From: Mesorhizobium sp.
GTDB lineage: Bacteria; Pseudomonadota; Alphaproteobacteria; Rhizobiales; Rhizobiaceae
Direction: 5' to 3'
Length of the DNA stretch: 64,000 bases
NCBI GenBank assembly: GCA_004017275.1
Contig: SAKE01000005.1
Location: 124,001-188,000, forward strand
In this document: one piece after another, positions 1 through 7,996 of the stretch
Layout of the letters: the number at the start of each line of letters is the position of its first letter
Position numbering within the stretch: the stretch's first letter is position 1
Program-made: the position numbers and the translations under genes
The notes under the pieces: generated by a model
Told to the model about the DNA's origin: nothing
Seen by the model: only the letters and a program-made list of their open reading frames with translations
Database searches by the model: none

Positions 1-783
1 GGGCTTGAAGCCCTGCTGGCGGGCCTGGTTCCAGAAGGTGGTGAAGTCGGGCGGAATGACCACACCGGTGACGATCTCGGCATTGGCCGCCTTGAAGGCG
101 TTGACCTGCGCGGTGAAATCGTCCGAAAGGTTCTGGTAGCGGCCGGGATCGGCAAGGCTGAAACCGGCGGCGTCGAGGCCCGGCTTCAACCCGTTCTTGG
201 GATCGCCCCAGGCATTGCCGTCGGCATCGTTGGGGAACAGCCCGCCCACCTTGCCGTTGGTGGAAAGCTGCTTCCACATGCCGGTGTAGACGGCGATGAT
301 GTCTTCGAGACCCCAGAAATAATGATAGGCGAAGTTGAAAGGCTTCCACGAGGACGGATCGGCCGGATTGCCCTGCTGGCCGATGAACCAGGGCTGCCAC
401 GGCGCCATCGTCGAGATGACCGGCACGCCTTCCGCCTCGCAGGTGGTGGCCACCGGGTTGGTGTTCTCGGGCGTCGAGCCGACGAGCATCAGGTTGATCT
501 CGTCATCGACGATCAGGCTCTTCGCCACCTCGGCCGCGCGATTGGGGTTCGACTGGCTGTCCTTGACAATGACCTCGAAGTTCTTACCCGCCTCGGAAGC
601 GAGGAAGGCCTTGATGTTGTAGGCATCGCTCTCCGCGAAGCCGGCGAGCGGTCCCGTCTGCGGCGAGACATAGCCCAGCCGGATCTTGGCGCCTTGCGCG
701 ATGGCCGGCGTCGCCAGGCGCGAGCCGGCAAGCGCCAGGCCTGTCGCCGCCGAGGCTTTCAGTAGGCTGCGTCTTGTGATCAT
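1..783 (-). CDS. ABC transporter periplasmic substrate-binding protein, branched-chain amino-acid type (partial)
   Basis: This is the N-terminal 261 codons of a periplasmic binding protein; the C-terminus lies beyond the window start. The protein begins MITRRSLLKASAATGLALAG, a twin-arginine-like signal with two adjacent arginines, followed by an Ala-X-Ala-type cleavage site near residue 29. The mature part starts KIRLGYVSPQTGPLAGF, typical of the Peripla_BP_6 (Leu/Ile/Val-binding) fold. GGAGG stands 10 bases before the ATG at 783. It is the last visible gene of the aromatic-degradation operon, 27 bases after maleylacetate reductase, so it probably captures an aromatic acid or phenolic substrate rather than an amino acid; that substrate assignment is inference. 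Permease and ATPase genes would be expected just left of the window. Confidence 0.85.
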   Translation of the reverse strand, partial: MITRRSLLKASAATGLALAGSRLATPAIAQGAKIRLGYVSPQTGPLAGFAESDAYNIKAFLASEAGKNFEVIVKDSQSNPNRAAEVAKSLIVDDEINLMLVGSTPENTNPVATTCEAEGVPVISTMAPWQPWFIGQQGNPADPSSWKPFNFAYHYFWGLEDIIAVYTGMWKQLSTNGKVGGLFPNDADGNAWGDPKNGLKPGLDAAGFSLADPGRYQNLSDDFTAQVNAFKAANAEIVTGVVIPPDFTTFWNQARQQGFKP

Positions 784-810
784 GTGTAGTTCCTCCCTCT
801 TGTTTTATTC

Positions 811-1875
811 TCAGTCCCCCGGACGGCGTCCCTCCCACGCCGCCTGAAGGAGTTCCCTTATGGATCCCGGATCGATTGGCCGCGGATTCGCATAGGCATT
901 CCTCACCGCGATCGCCGCCGCGCGGTCGAGATCGGCCTCCTCGATGCCGATCGCCTTCAGGCTCAGCGGAGAGCCCACCGACTGTGCGAAATCCCAGAGC
1001 CCGCCGCCCGCCGAGCCTCCACCGAATGCCTCAGTGATCGGGGCCAGCAGATCGGGTACCGCCGCTTCGTTGAAGGCGGTGGTGTAGGGCAGCAGGATGG
1101 CGTGGGTTTCGGCATGCGGCGTGTCGAACGAGCCGCCGAAGACATGCGCCAGCTTGTGATGCAGCGCCATCGAGACATAGCCGAGCGCGGTCGAGCAGCA
1201 CCACGCCGCATAGAGCGCGTGCGTCCGCGCCGCGCGATCCCGCGGATCGCCGATCAGCCTTGGAATGCCGTCCCGGAAGGCAACCATGGCATCTCTGCAC
1301 ATCAGTACGATCACCGGATTGCGATCGGGAGCATAGAAGGCCTCCATCGCATGAGCGATCGCGTTCATCGCGGAGGTGACGGTGAGACCTACCGGCAGAC
1401 TCAGTGTCAGATCGACGTCGTAGATCACCGTCTCGGGGCGGATGTCCGGCGAGCGGCGGGTGGTCTTTTCGCCGGCAGCCGTCTCGCCGAGGATGTCGGT
1501 CATTTCCGAGCCCGCATAGGTGGTAGGAATGACCACCTGGTCGGCGCCCGTGCGCACGGCAATGGCCTTGCCGAGGCCGGTGGTCGAGCCGCCGCCGAGG
1601 CTGACGACAGCCGAGGCGCCGCTGGTGCGGAACGCATCTACGGCCTCTTCCGTGACCTCGACGGGGGTATGCATGGCCGCGCCGGCAAATATCCCGGCGG
1701 TGAGGCCGCCAAGGCTTGCGGCCAGCCTTTCCGCATCGCCCCTCTGATGCGGTGTCGACAGCACCATCACCTTGTCGTGGCCGAGCCGCCGGACCTCCTC
1801 CTCGACGCGAGCCATTGTGCCAGCACCGAAGACCACCCGTGTCGTCAGGCCTGGAAAGGTGAAGCTGTCCATCAT
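811..1875 (-). CDS. maleylacetate reductase
   Basis: The 354-residue protein belongs to the iron-containing alcohol dehydrogenase superfamily and has the length usual for maleylacetate reductase. It would reduce maleylacetate to 3-oxoadipate with NAD(P)H, the step after hydroxyquinol ring cleavage. The nucleotide-binding loop SLGGGSTTGLGKAIA lies near residue 95, the conserved TTYAGSEMT near residue 118, and the histidine-rich HHKLAHVFGG near residue 240. Its ATG overlaps the stop of the upstream esterase gene by four bases (ATGA), which implies translational coupling. Family membership is clear; substrate specificity is inferred from the hydroxyquinol dioxygenase in the same operon. Confidence 0.92.
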   Translation of the reverse strand: MMDSFTFPGLTTRVVFGAGTMARVEEEVRRLGHDKVMVLSTPHQRGDAERLAASLGGLTAGIFAGAAMHTPVEVTEEAVDAFRTSGASAVVSLGGGSTTGLGKAIAVRTGADQVVIPTTYAGSEMTDILGETAAGEKTTRRSPDIRPETVIYDVDLTLSLPVGLTVTSAMNAIAHAMEAFYAPDRNPVIVLMCRDAMVAFRDGIPRLIGDPRDRAARTHALYAAWCCSTALGYVSMALHHKLAHVFGGSFDTPHAETHAILLPYTTAFNEAAVPDLLAPITEAFGGGSAGGGLWDFAQSVGSPLSLKAIGIEEADLDRAAAIAVRNAYANPRPIDPGSIRELLQAAWEGRRPGD

Positions 1876-2531
1876 CGCGCCGCCTCCATACGCGGGCCAC
1901 GCCCGGCCGCGAGGTCATCGAGCATCGTGCCCAGCATGACAATCTCAGCATCCGAGACCTCATGGCCGCGGCCCGGGAACAGGTCGGCCCGCAGGCTGGC
2001 GCCAATCCGGCCCAGGGATTGCGCGGCATCGGCAAACGCCGAGACCGGAATCCAGGGATCGGCATCGCCACCGGAAAGATAGATCGGCATTCCGGCCGGC
2101 GCGGCCTCGGATCTCTCGTCCGCCGGAACACCGACACGGCAGCCCGTGAGGGCCACCAAAGCGTCCGGTGGCGGCAGCCCTGCGCAGAGATATTCGATCG
2201 ACAGACACGCCCCTTGCGAGAAGCCCGCGAGAAGAAGCGGCAGCCCGGGCAGTTCCGCCCGCGCCGCCACCATTGCGGCCGCAAGATGGTCGAGCGCGTC
2301 GGAAAGCTGCGCGCGGGCAACGGGCGTCAGCGGGTCGACGGCACGCGCTTCCCACCATATGCCGAGTGGTGCGCGCGGCAGGATGAAGGCCACGGCAGAT
2401 GCGGAAAGCCGCGACAGCACATGGGACTGCATCTCTTCGGGCGATTGGCCGCGGCCGTGGACGAAGACGCAAATCGCCTTCGCCTCCGGACCCCTTGGCC
2501 CAAGCCGGAGCGGACCGCTGCCTGAACTCAC
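1872..2531 (-). CDS. MhqD-like carboxylesterase/phospholipase (alpha/beta hydrolase)
   Basis: This is a small serine alpha/beta hydrolase of the phospholipase/carboxylesterase family. The nucleophile elbow is GFSQGA, the acidic residue lies in the SGGDADPWIP stretch, and the catalytic histidine in GRGHEVS. I chose the GTG at 2531 because it overlaps the stop of the upstream dioxygenase gene (GTGA) and the protein then begins just before the first beta strand. A longer open frame runs to 2588 but lies entirely inside the upstream gene. In Bacillus, MhqD-type hydrolases are encoded with MhqO-type dioxygenases in hydroquinone/quinone resistance operons, and here the same pair is adjacent. The true substrate is unknown; an ester or lactone formed after ring cleavage is possible. 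Confidence 0.85.
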   Translation of the reverse strand: MSSGSGPLRLGPRGPEAKAICVFVHGRGQSPEEMQSHVLSRLSASAVAFILPRAPLGIWWEARAVDPLTPVARAQLSDALDHLAAAMVAARAELPGLPLLLAGFSQGACLSIEYLCAGLPPPDALVALTGCRVGVPADERSEAAPAGMPIYLSGGDADPWIPVSAFADAAQSLGRIGASLRADLFPGRGHEVSDAEIVMLGTMLDDLAAGRGPRMEAAR

Positions 2532-3487
2532 GCGAAATCCGCCTCTTCCAGGCCGGCCTGCAATTCGCTCTCGCGGTCCTTGAACCACGGCGGGAAGACC
2601 AGCGTCTTGCCGATCTGGCCCGGGGGCTCGTCCTTGGCCCAGCCTTCCGGCGTGGTCCAGGCAATTTCGAACAGCGCACCTCCGGGCGAGCGGACATAGC
2701 AGGACTTGAAGTAGTTGCGGTCCTTCTGCTCCGAAATATCGGTGAAGCCGAGGCCCTCGATATGAGCGCGCAGTTTCAACTGGTTCTCTTCATCGCCGGT
2801 GTTGAGGGCGAGGTGGTGGATTGTGCCGCCCGCCAGCGTCCAGGTGCCCTGCTGGCTGTCGCGGTCGACAATGACCTCCACGCGCTGTGCGACGCCGGTC
2901 GCGTCGGGCACGCGGAACACGAGCCCCTCGTGGTTGTCGGCCTCTTTCTCCAGCGGCAACGCGATGGTCAGAAAGTCGTCCATGGCGGTGCGGTCCATCA
3001 CCGCCACCACGGCGCCGTAGATTCCCTTGATGCCGTGGGCCTTGCCGATGCCCTGCGCCTCGTTGGTGATGGGCGCGCGTGGATCCCTGTCGCTTTCCAC
3101 CAGCTCGTGCGGGATGCCGCAGGGATGTGCGAAAGCCGCACGGTCGGCGCCAAAACGTGTGATCTTGATGGCTTCGATGCCGCGCGCGTTCAACCGGTCG
3201 ACCCAGAAATCCGCGGCCCCCTTGGGGATCGACTGCATGATGGTGCGCGACTGGTTGGTCCCCCGGCGGCCATAGACGCCTGGCTTGCGGAACGGAAAGG
3301 TGGTGATGATCGTCGAGGCATCGCCGTTGGGCGAGCCGTAATAGAGGTGGTAGACAGGGATGACACCGTCGAACAATACGGTGCGCTTGACCGAATGCAG
3401 GCCCAGCGCCTTGGTATAGAAATCAAAATCTTCCTGAGCGCTGTCGGTCGAGAGCGTCAAATGGTGGTAGCCGCTGATGCGTGCCAT
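2528..3487 (-). CDS. MhqO/PcpA/LinE-like ring-cleaving dioxygenase (VOC family)
   Basis: The 319-residue protein has two tandem glyoxalase/VOC modules, as in hydroquinone-cleaving Fe(II) dioxygenases of the PcpA, LinE and MhqO group. Candidate metal ligands are His in YHHLTL near residue 8, His in TIHHLALN near residue 226, and Glu in LFEIAWT near residue 275, which matches the His-His-Glu spacing known for PcpA. It would open a para-hydroquinone ring between C1 and C2. It starts four bases after the hydroxyquinol dioxygenase gene ends and overlaps the esterase start by four bases. Whether it acts on hydroquinone, a methyl- or chlorohydroquinone, or another quinol cannot be read from sequence. 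Confidence 0.88.
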   Translation of the reverse strand: MARISGYHHLTLSTDSAQEDFDFYTKALGLHSVKRTVLFDGVIPVYHLYYGSPNGDASTIITTFPFRKPGVYGRRGTNQSRTIMQSIPKGAADFWVDRLNARGIEAIKITRFGADRAAFAHPCGIPHELVESDRDPRAPITNEAQGIGKAHGIKGIYGAVVAVMDRTAMDDFLTIALPLEKEADNHEGLVFRVPDATGVAQRVEVIVDRDSQQGTWTLAGGTIHHLALNTGDEENQLKLRAHIEGLGFTDISEQKDRNYFKSCYVRSPGGALFEIAWTTPEGWAKDEPPGQIGKTLVFPPWFKDRESELQAGLEEADFA

Positions 3488-3490
3488 CGG

Positions 3491-4396
3491 TCATCTCCTC
3501 CCAGAGGTGTCAGTTTCGCCCCGCCGCTGCGGGCAAAGCACGAGGTTGAGGTCGAGCGCGTGCTTCCGTTTTCCTCCATCGGGCGGCAGCGCGCGAAACT
3601 CGGCCATGAGTTCGGGCTTGACCCCGAAGATGGCATCCCGGCCGATCGCAGGGTCGGACCGGTCGAAGATGTGGGTCGTCAGCGTCTCGAAGCCCTCCGC
3701 CGAGACGCGAAAATGGATATGGGCCGGCCGCTCGAGGCCAAGACCAAGCGCTGACATCAAGTGACCGACCGGGCCGTCCGACGGCAGCGTGTAGCCCTTC
3801 GGCTTCACCGTGATGAAGCGGAACCGTCCCTGCGGATCGGTGCGGAACCGTCCGCGCAGATTGAATTCGGGCTGCCTGTCGGGTTCCTGGTTCTCGTAGA
3901 GACCCTCGGCATTGGCCTGCCAGATCTCGACCATCGCATCGCCGATCCCCGCGCCGTCGAGCGCGACGATTCGGCCCGCAACCTCCAGCGGCTCACCCTT
4001 GTGATCGCGCGAGACGTTCGCGCCGGGTGGCATCTCCGGCACATCGGCCCGGTAGAAGGGTCCAGCCAGTGTGTTTGGGGTCGCCCCGTCGGGGCGGGGG
4101 CTGTTTTGATCCTCGATCAGCGAAGACACGCCCAGGACATCAGCGAACAGCACCCATTCCTGGCGCCGCGCATCGGCGTAGTGGCCAACCTCGGTCAGAA
4201 AATCGATCGCCTGACGGAATTCCTCGCCGGAAGGCCGCAACTCCACGATCAGCGCGTGCAAACCATCCACGGCTACCTGCGCCGCCGCCGCCAGTCGGGA
4301 TTGGCCCATCGCTGTCAGACGACGCGAGAATTCCTCGGCCTGCGTCGAGATCGCCTTGGGGAACTCATCCCGCTTCGGGTCGTGCTGGCCGTGCAT
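3491..4396 (-). CDS. hydroxyquinol 1,2-dioxygenase (intradiol)
   Basis: This non-haem Fe(III) intradiol dioxygenase would convert hydroxyquinol (1,2,4-trihydroxybenzene) to maleylacetate. The N-terminal helical domain (about residues 1-100) is followed by the catalytic domain. Iron ligands are visible as Tyr in GPFYRADVPEM, Tyr in YTLPSDGPVGH, and two His in RPAHIHFRV. The 301-residue length fits the hydroxyquinol/chlorocatechol branch. I chose the ATG at 4396 because GGGAGG lies about 10 bases before it; the frame stays open far upstream but only antisense to the LysR gene. It is the first gene of the operon and faces the LysR regulator. The next enzyme, maleylacetate reductase, is in the same operon. 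Confidence 0.92.
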   Translation of the reverse strand: MHGQHDPKRDEFPKAISTQAEEFSRRLTAMGQSRLAAAAQVAVDGLHALIVELRPSGEEFRQAIDFLTEVGHYADARRQEWVLFADVLGVSSLIEDQNSPRPDGATPNTLAGPFYRADVPEMPPGANVSRDHKGEPLEVAGRIVALDGAGIGDAMVEIWQANAEGLYENQEPDRQPEFNLRGRFRTDPQGRFRFITVKPKGYTLPSDGPVGHLMSALGLGLERPAHIHFRVSAEGFETLTTHIFDRSDPAIGRDAIFGVKPELMAEFRALPPDGGKRKHALDLNLVLCPQRRGETDTSGRR

Positions 4397-4476
4397 TCCG
4401 CCGGGGCCTCCCTTCCCCTTGCCAAGCGGGATAGCACGGGCCGACGCAATGCTTGATGAGATGTGATGTCCCTTGT

Positions 4477-4491
4477 ATAGCGTTTTGCTAT
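4477..4491. promoter_or_regulatory. probable LysR-type operator overlapping the regulator start codon
   Basis: The sequence ATAGC-GTTTT-GCTAT is a perfect inverted repeat with a five-base spacer and contains the classic T-N11-A core (4478 to 4490). It lies in the 93-base divergent region between the hydroxyquinol dioxygenase and the LysR gene, and its right arm includes the first two bases of the LysR ATG. Binding there would be expected both to control the operon and to repress the regulator's own expression. Function is inference from motif and position. Confidence 0.65.
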
Positions 4492-5440
4492 GAAGCTGAA
4501 CGAGCGCCACCTCATGCAGCTCGCCGCGGTGCTGGATGCCGGCGGCGTGTCGGAAGGAGCCGCCATGCTGGGCCTGACCCAGCCGGCGGTCAGCCGATCG
4601 CTGGCCATGCTCGAAGCGCGGGTGGGTGAGCCGCTCTTTCTCAAGGGCCGCCGGCCGCTGCAGGCGACACCGCTCGGCTTCCAGCTGGCAGCGCAGGGCC
4701 GCACGATCATCACCGCGTCGCGCAAGGCGTCGGATGCGGTCCAGGGTTTCATGAAAGGCACGAAGGGCGTCGTCCGCGTCGGCGGCGTGCCTTTCTTCAT
4801 GGATGCGATGATCAGCCGGATGATCGGAGAATTCCAGAAGCTCGAACCCGAGGTCACCGTTCAGCAAAGCTATATGAACCTGCCCGAGATGGTCGCGGCG
4901 CTGGAAAGCAACCAGATCGACCTCGGGATCGTGCCGATCGGCGTGCTCGACCTTGGACCCGGCTTCGAATTCACCGAAATCCTGCCCGGACGCAACGTCG
5001 TGGCTTGCCGACCCGACCATCCCCTGCTGCGAAATCGCCGGCTCAGGGCGCATGATCTGACCAGCTTTCCCTGGGTGGCTCCCCTGCCCGGCTCGCCGCT
5101 GATGTCGGACCTGCAGATGATCCTGATGAGCATCGGCATGTCGGACCTGAACGTCCGCTATTCGGGGGGCTCGCTGATGAGCGTGATCAACTTCCTTGCC
5201 GAAACCGATGCGCTGGCCGTGCTGCCATTCTCCGTGGTCTTCGCGCAGCGCAAGGAGAACCGGGTGACGGTGCTCCCCTATGAGATCCCGCAGCCCAGCC
5301 GCTCACTCGGGATCCTGCGCCGGGTCAGCGGGCCACGCTCGCCCGCTGCGGAGCGCTTCGCGGGCCACGTCACGACCGCCTTCGAGAACCTGAAGCACAT
5401 CATCAAGCGTCATGAGAATGCCGTTGTCTGGGGGCGGTAG
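4490..5440 (+). CDS. LysR-family regulator of the hydroxyquinol operon
   Basis: The 316-residue protein has a typical LysR winged helix-turn-helix at residues 5-65 (AAMLGLTQPAVSRSLAMLEA) and an effector-binding domain from about residue 90. It is divergent from the degradation operon, the usual arrangement for an activator responding to a pathway substrate or intermediate. The start at 4490 keeps the family-typical short lead-in MKLNERHL. No Shine-Dalgarno sequence is visible before it; instead a palindromic T-N11-A site abuts the ATG, so translation may be weak or leaderless. Closest functional class by family is GbpR/PcaQ-like aromatic regulators, but I cannot name an orthologue. Confidence 0.88.
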   Translation: MKLNERHLMQLAAVLDAGGVSEGAAMLGLTQPAVSRSLAMLEARVGEPLFLKGRRPLQATPLGFQLAAQGRTIITASRKASDAVQGFMKGTKGVVRVGGVPFFMDAMISRMIGEFQKLEPEVTVQQSYMNLPEMVAALESNQIDLGIVPIGVLDLGPGFEFTEILPGRNVVACRPDHPLLRNRRLRAHDLTSFPWVAPLPGSPLMSDLQMILMSIGMSDLNVRYSGGSLMSVINFLAETDALAVLPFSVVFAQRKENRVTVLPYEIPQPSRSLGILRRVSGPRSPAAERFAGHVTTAFENLKHIIKRHENAVVWGR

Positions 5441-5523
5441 ATGTGAGCCTCGTAAGGTTGTCCATTCAGACAGATCCGAGGAGACCCGATCCATTTCCCC
5501 ACTGATCCGATGGCCCGTCAGCC

Positions 5524-5679
5524 TTATCGATACAGGCTGGCGTGGCGGGCACGCTCGCGGATCTCTTCGCGAGAAATGCCCGCATCCGCCAGTGTACGGT
5601 CCGGGACATGCCGCAAGCTGGAAAGCGTCTGGCGATAGGCGCGCCAGCGGGAAAAACGGTGTCGAAGTTCATAAAACAT
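5524..5679 (-). CDS. small DUF1127 (YjiS-like) protein
   Basis: A 51-residue protein starts at the ATG at 5679 behind a near-perfect Shine-Dalgarno sequence AAGGAGGTGATC. It begins MFYELRHRFSRWRAYRQTL and ends with the DUF1127 signature: a short Leu-Arg rich helix, then LADAGISREEI and an arginine-rich tail. DUF1127 proteins are abundant in rhizobia; some bind RNA or affect phosphate and carbon metabolism, but the role of this one is unknown. It is convergent with the LysR gene and separated from it by about 80 bases. Confidence 0.85.
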   Translation of the reverse strand: MFYELRHRFSRWRAYRQTLSSLRHVPDRTLADAGISREEIRERARHASLYR

Positions 5680-5929
5680 GATCACCTCCTTTGGGGCGCA
5701 GAATGCCCGCGCGCCCGGCTTCGTCGAAAGTGCAAAGCATCGGTTCGAAGCGCATATGCGATCGAAAGGTCTGCGCTGGTTTTCCTGGCCAGCCGAGGCG
5801 CTTGTCGCTGTCGCGCCAGGCAGGATTGTCCAACGCCTCCAATGCGCCGCATACTTGCGCGTGATGACCGCTTCGCGCTACAGCCACGGTCGCAAGGCGT
5901 TTTTCATTTCTGCAAAATGAATATCGACT
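5680..5929. other. non-coding stretch upstream of the DUF1127 gene
   Basis: Open frames in this 250-base stretch have no start signal, no recognisable domain and unlikely composition. It should contain the promoter of the minus-strand DUF1127 gene near 5690-5750. I see no clear repeat or terminator. Confidence 0.4.
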
Positions 5930-6153
5930 GGGACGTGCATCGCGGCGGCGACGGACAACAAACTGCGCGCCATCGACATCAAGACCGGCAAGGTGGTTTG
6001 GCAAGCCGACCTTCCGGCTGGCGGGCAGACCACGCCAATGACCTATGAGAGTTAGACAACAGGCAGTATGTCGTCATTGCTCCCGGCGGCCACCATTTCA
6101 TGGAAACCAAGATTGGCGGGGACGTTATCGCCTATGCTCTGCCGAAAGGGTGA
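5930..6153 (+). pseudogene. C-terminal remnant of a PQQ-dependent membrane glucose/quinate dehydrogenase
   Basis: In one frame the DNA reads AATDNKLRAIDIKTGKVVWQ, then ADLPAGGQTTPMTYE, and hits a TAG at about 6054. In the next frame it continues RQYVVIAPGGHHFMETKIGG and ends VIAYALPKG plus TGA at 6153. These are the last beta-propeller blades of membrane-bound quinoprotein glucose, quinate or shikimate dehydrogenases. One frameshift therefore separates two conserved blocks, and the first roughly 700 residues of the enzyme are missing. It is a relic only and cannot make an active dehydrogenase. It supports the view that this region has suffered deletion. Confidence 0.85.
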
Positions 6154-6230
6154 CCACGCCTCTTTCGACGAGCTTCGCAAACCTTTTTGTTCGCCGCGCG
6201 TTGTTCGTTCTCCAAGCCGAGGAGACAACC

Positions 6231-7202
6231 ATGCAGACGAAGTCGCAGACATCAAGAGAAGCCGCCAAGCAACGCCATATCCAGCGTCGCGTCGACGCCA
6301 AGGACAAATCAAAGGGCAACGGCAAAGCGCAACACGCCATGCAAGCAGGTGCCCGCAACTATCCGGAGCCGCCCTTCCCCGAGCAGCATCAACCCAAGCC
6401 TGGGCATGAATGGGCGATCGAACCTGCGCCGCTGTACGATGCGCCTTACTATCTCGGATCAAAAAAACTCGAAGGCAAAGTAGCCCTCATCACGGGCGGC
6501 GATTCCGGCATTGGCCGTTCGGTGGCGGTCTTGTTCGCCCGCGAGGGCGCGGATGTCGCGATTGTCTATCTGGCTGAGGACAGAGACGCCGCAGAGACCA
6601 AGGCGGCCGTCGAAAAAGAGGGGCGGCGCTGCCTCCTGATAAAGGCCGATGTCAGCGAACGCGAGGACTGCCACGGCGCAGTGGCAACTACGGTGAAAAG
6701 GTTCGGCCGCATCGATGTCTTGGTCAACAACGCAGCCTTCCAGATCCATTCCAATGATTTCAGCGACCTGACCGAGGAACATTTCGACACGACGCTGAAG
6801 ACAAATCTCTACGGTTACTTCCACATGGCACAGGAGGCAGTGCCGCACATGAAGCCCGGGTCGGCGATCATCAACACGGGTTCGGTGACCGGCATCGACG
6901 GCTCAAAACAACTGGTCGACTATTCGATGACCAAGGGCGGCATCCATGCCTTCACGCGAGCGCTTTCGGGCAATCTTATCGGCAAGGGCATTCGCGTGAA
7001 CGCCGTTGCGCCGGGTCCCGTTTGGACACCTCTAAACCCCTCCGACAAGGAAGCGGATGACGTCTCGAAATTCGGCTCGGACACGCCCATGAAACGGCCG
7101 GCACAACCAGAGGAACTTGCGCCGGCCTATGTATTTCTCGCTTCGCCGCATTGCTCCAGCTACATCACCGGTGAGATTTTGCCGGTGGTCGGAGGTTACT
7201 GA
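6231..7202 (+). CDS. SDR-family oxidoreductase (YghA/general-stress glucose-dehydrogenase-like)
   Basis: The 323-residue protein has a hydrophilic 75-residue N-terminal extension rich in Lys, Gln and Pro, then a classical short-chain dehydrogenase domain. The cofactor motif is TGGDSGIGRSVA (about residue 91), followed by NNAA, a catalytic Ser in INTGSVTG, and YSMTKGG for Tyr-x-x-x-Lys. The extended form is typical of YghA and Bacillus general-stress SDRs. The start at 6231 follows GAGGAGACAACC; an open frame extends upstream but only through the dehydrogenase remnant. The substrate is unknown. It stands alone, with about 150 non-coding bases after it. Confidence 0.88.
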   Translation: MQTKSQTSREAAKQRHIQRRVDAKDKSKGNGKAQHAMQAGARNYPEPPFPEQHQPKPGHEWAIEPAPLYDAPYYLGSKKLEGKVALITGGDSGIGRSVAVLFAREGADVAIVYLAEDRDAAETKAAVEKEGRRCLLIKADVSEREDCHGAVATTVKRFGRIDVLVNNAAFQIHSNDFSDLTEEHFDTTLKTNLYGYFHMAQEAVPHMKPGSAIINTGSVTGIDGSKQLVDYSMTKGGIHAFTRALSGNLIGKGIRVNAVAPGPVWTPLNPSDKEADDVSKFGSDTPMKRPAQPEELAPAYVFLASPHCSSYITGEILPVVGGY

Positions 7203-7355
7203 GGATGGCTGAAACGAAACATATGACACGGTGCGACCGATGCTTGAAGTCATTCTGGTGCAGACGCCTAGTCACTTGCGCTAAAGCAAGCGTCCGGAAC
7301 TCGGTGTCGCCTTGATCGATCTGAATGCTTGAAGCCGGCCGGAAACGCCGGCGGT

Positions 7356-7964
7356 TCAGGTCCAACTCGAGAGAACGGCCTCCATCTCGACCGCTTCGAC
7401 CTGCTGCGCGAAACGTTGATGATAGACGGTCAGCAGCGCGTCATGGGTTGCGTCGGAAGAACTGCACAGCGCGTCCGTGACGAGAACCACGCGATAGCCG
7501 AAATCGATGGCCCCGAGCACCGTGGCCAGAACGCATACATCTGTTTCGCCGCCGGTGATGACCAGCGTATCGATATCGCGCTCCGTCAGAAGGGTCCTGA
7601 GGCGGCCTTCGAACCAGGGTGAGTAGATGTGCTTGTCGATGATCGCCGCCGGCGGGCAGTAGCCGGACAGTGCCGGCAACAATTCGACCATTTCGGGACC
7701 GACATTTTCGATCGTCATCGACGCCCAGCGATCGTAATAGCGCTTCCACGTCCCAGCGCCTTGCCCCGGCTTCATAGCAGGCACGAAACGCGTGAAGACC
7801 GTCTGCCGCGCTTTTTTTTCGACCAGCCTCTCGATCTGAGGGAGGACGCGAGTAATCCAGGGTGTCGCCCATTGAGATGGTTCGGCAAACAGTCGCTGCA
7901 TATCCACGCAGACATGCACGCATCGGTCGCCCAAGGGTCCATATGCCAGGTCCGGCATCGACAT
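7356..7964 (-). CDS. isochorismatase-family cysteine hydrolase
   Basis: This is an alpha/beta hydrolase of the isochorismatase superfamily (nicotinamidase, ureidoacrylate and N-carbamoyl amidases). The triad is visible: Asp in HVCVDMQRLF (about residue 20), Lys in IIDKHIYSPW, and the nucleophile Cys in GGETDVCVLAT. The usual cis-peptide region precedes the cysteine. I chose the ATG at 7964 (MSMPDLAYG), which follows GGAAGG and overlaps the stop of a 10-codon open frame; a longer frame to 8075 lacks a signal. The enzyme class is clear, the substrate is not. Confidence 0.82.
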   Translation of the reverse strand: MSMPDLAYGPLGDRCVHVCVDMQRLFAEPSQWATPWITRVLPQIERLVEKKARQTVFTRFVPAMKPGQGAGTWKRYYDRWASMTIENVGPEMVELLPALSGYCPPAAIIDKHIYSPWFEGRLRTLLTERDIDTLVITGGETDVCVLATVLGAIDFGYRVVLVTDALCSSSDATHDALLTVYHQRFAQQVEAVEMEAVLSSWT

Positions 7965-7996
7965 CAGCGCCTTCCCAACCGGCCGTGCGTTTCCAT
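7964..7996 (-). CDS. possible 10-residue leader peptide coupled to the isochorismatase gene
   Basis: A short frame METHGRLGRR plus stop begins at 7996 behind a strong GGGAGGAG sequence and ends in TGATG, so its stop overlaps the isochorismatase start by one base. This looks like translational coupling. It could equally be the vestige of a longer alternative N-terminus after a frameshift. Nothing else supports a peptide product. Confidence 0.25.
   Translation of the reverse strand: METHGRLGRR

Noticed and set aside
5669..6004. Minus-strand frame possibly encoding a LysR C-terminal fragment
   Set aside because: Resemblance is vague and it overlaps the better supported dehydrogenase relic and DUF1127 gene in other frames.
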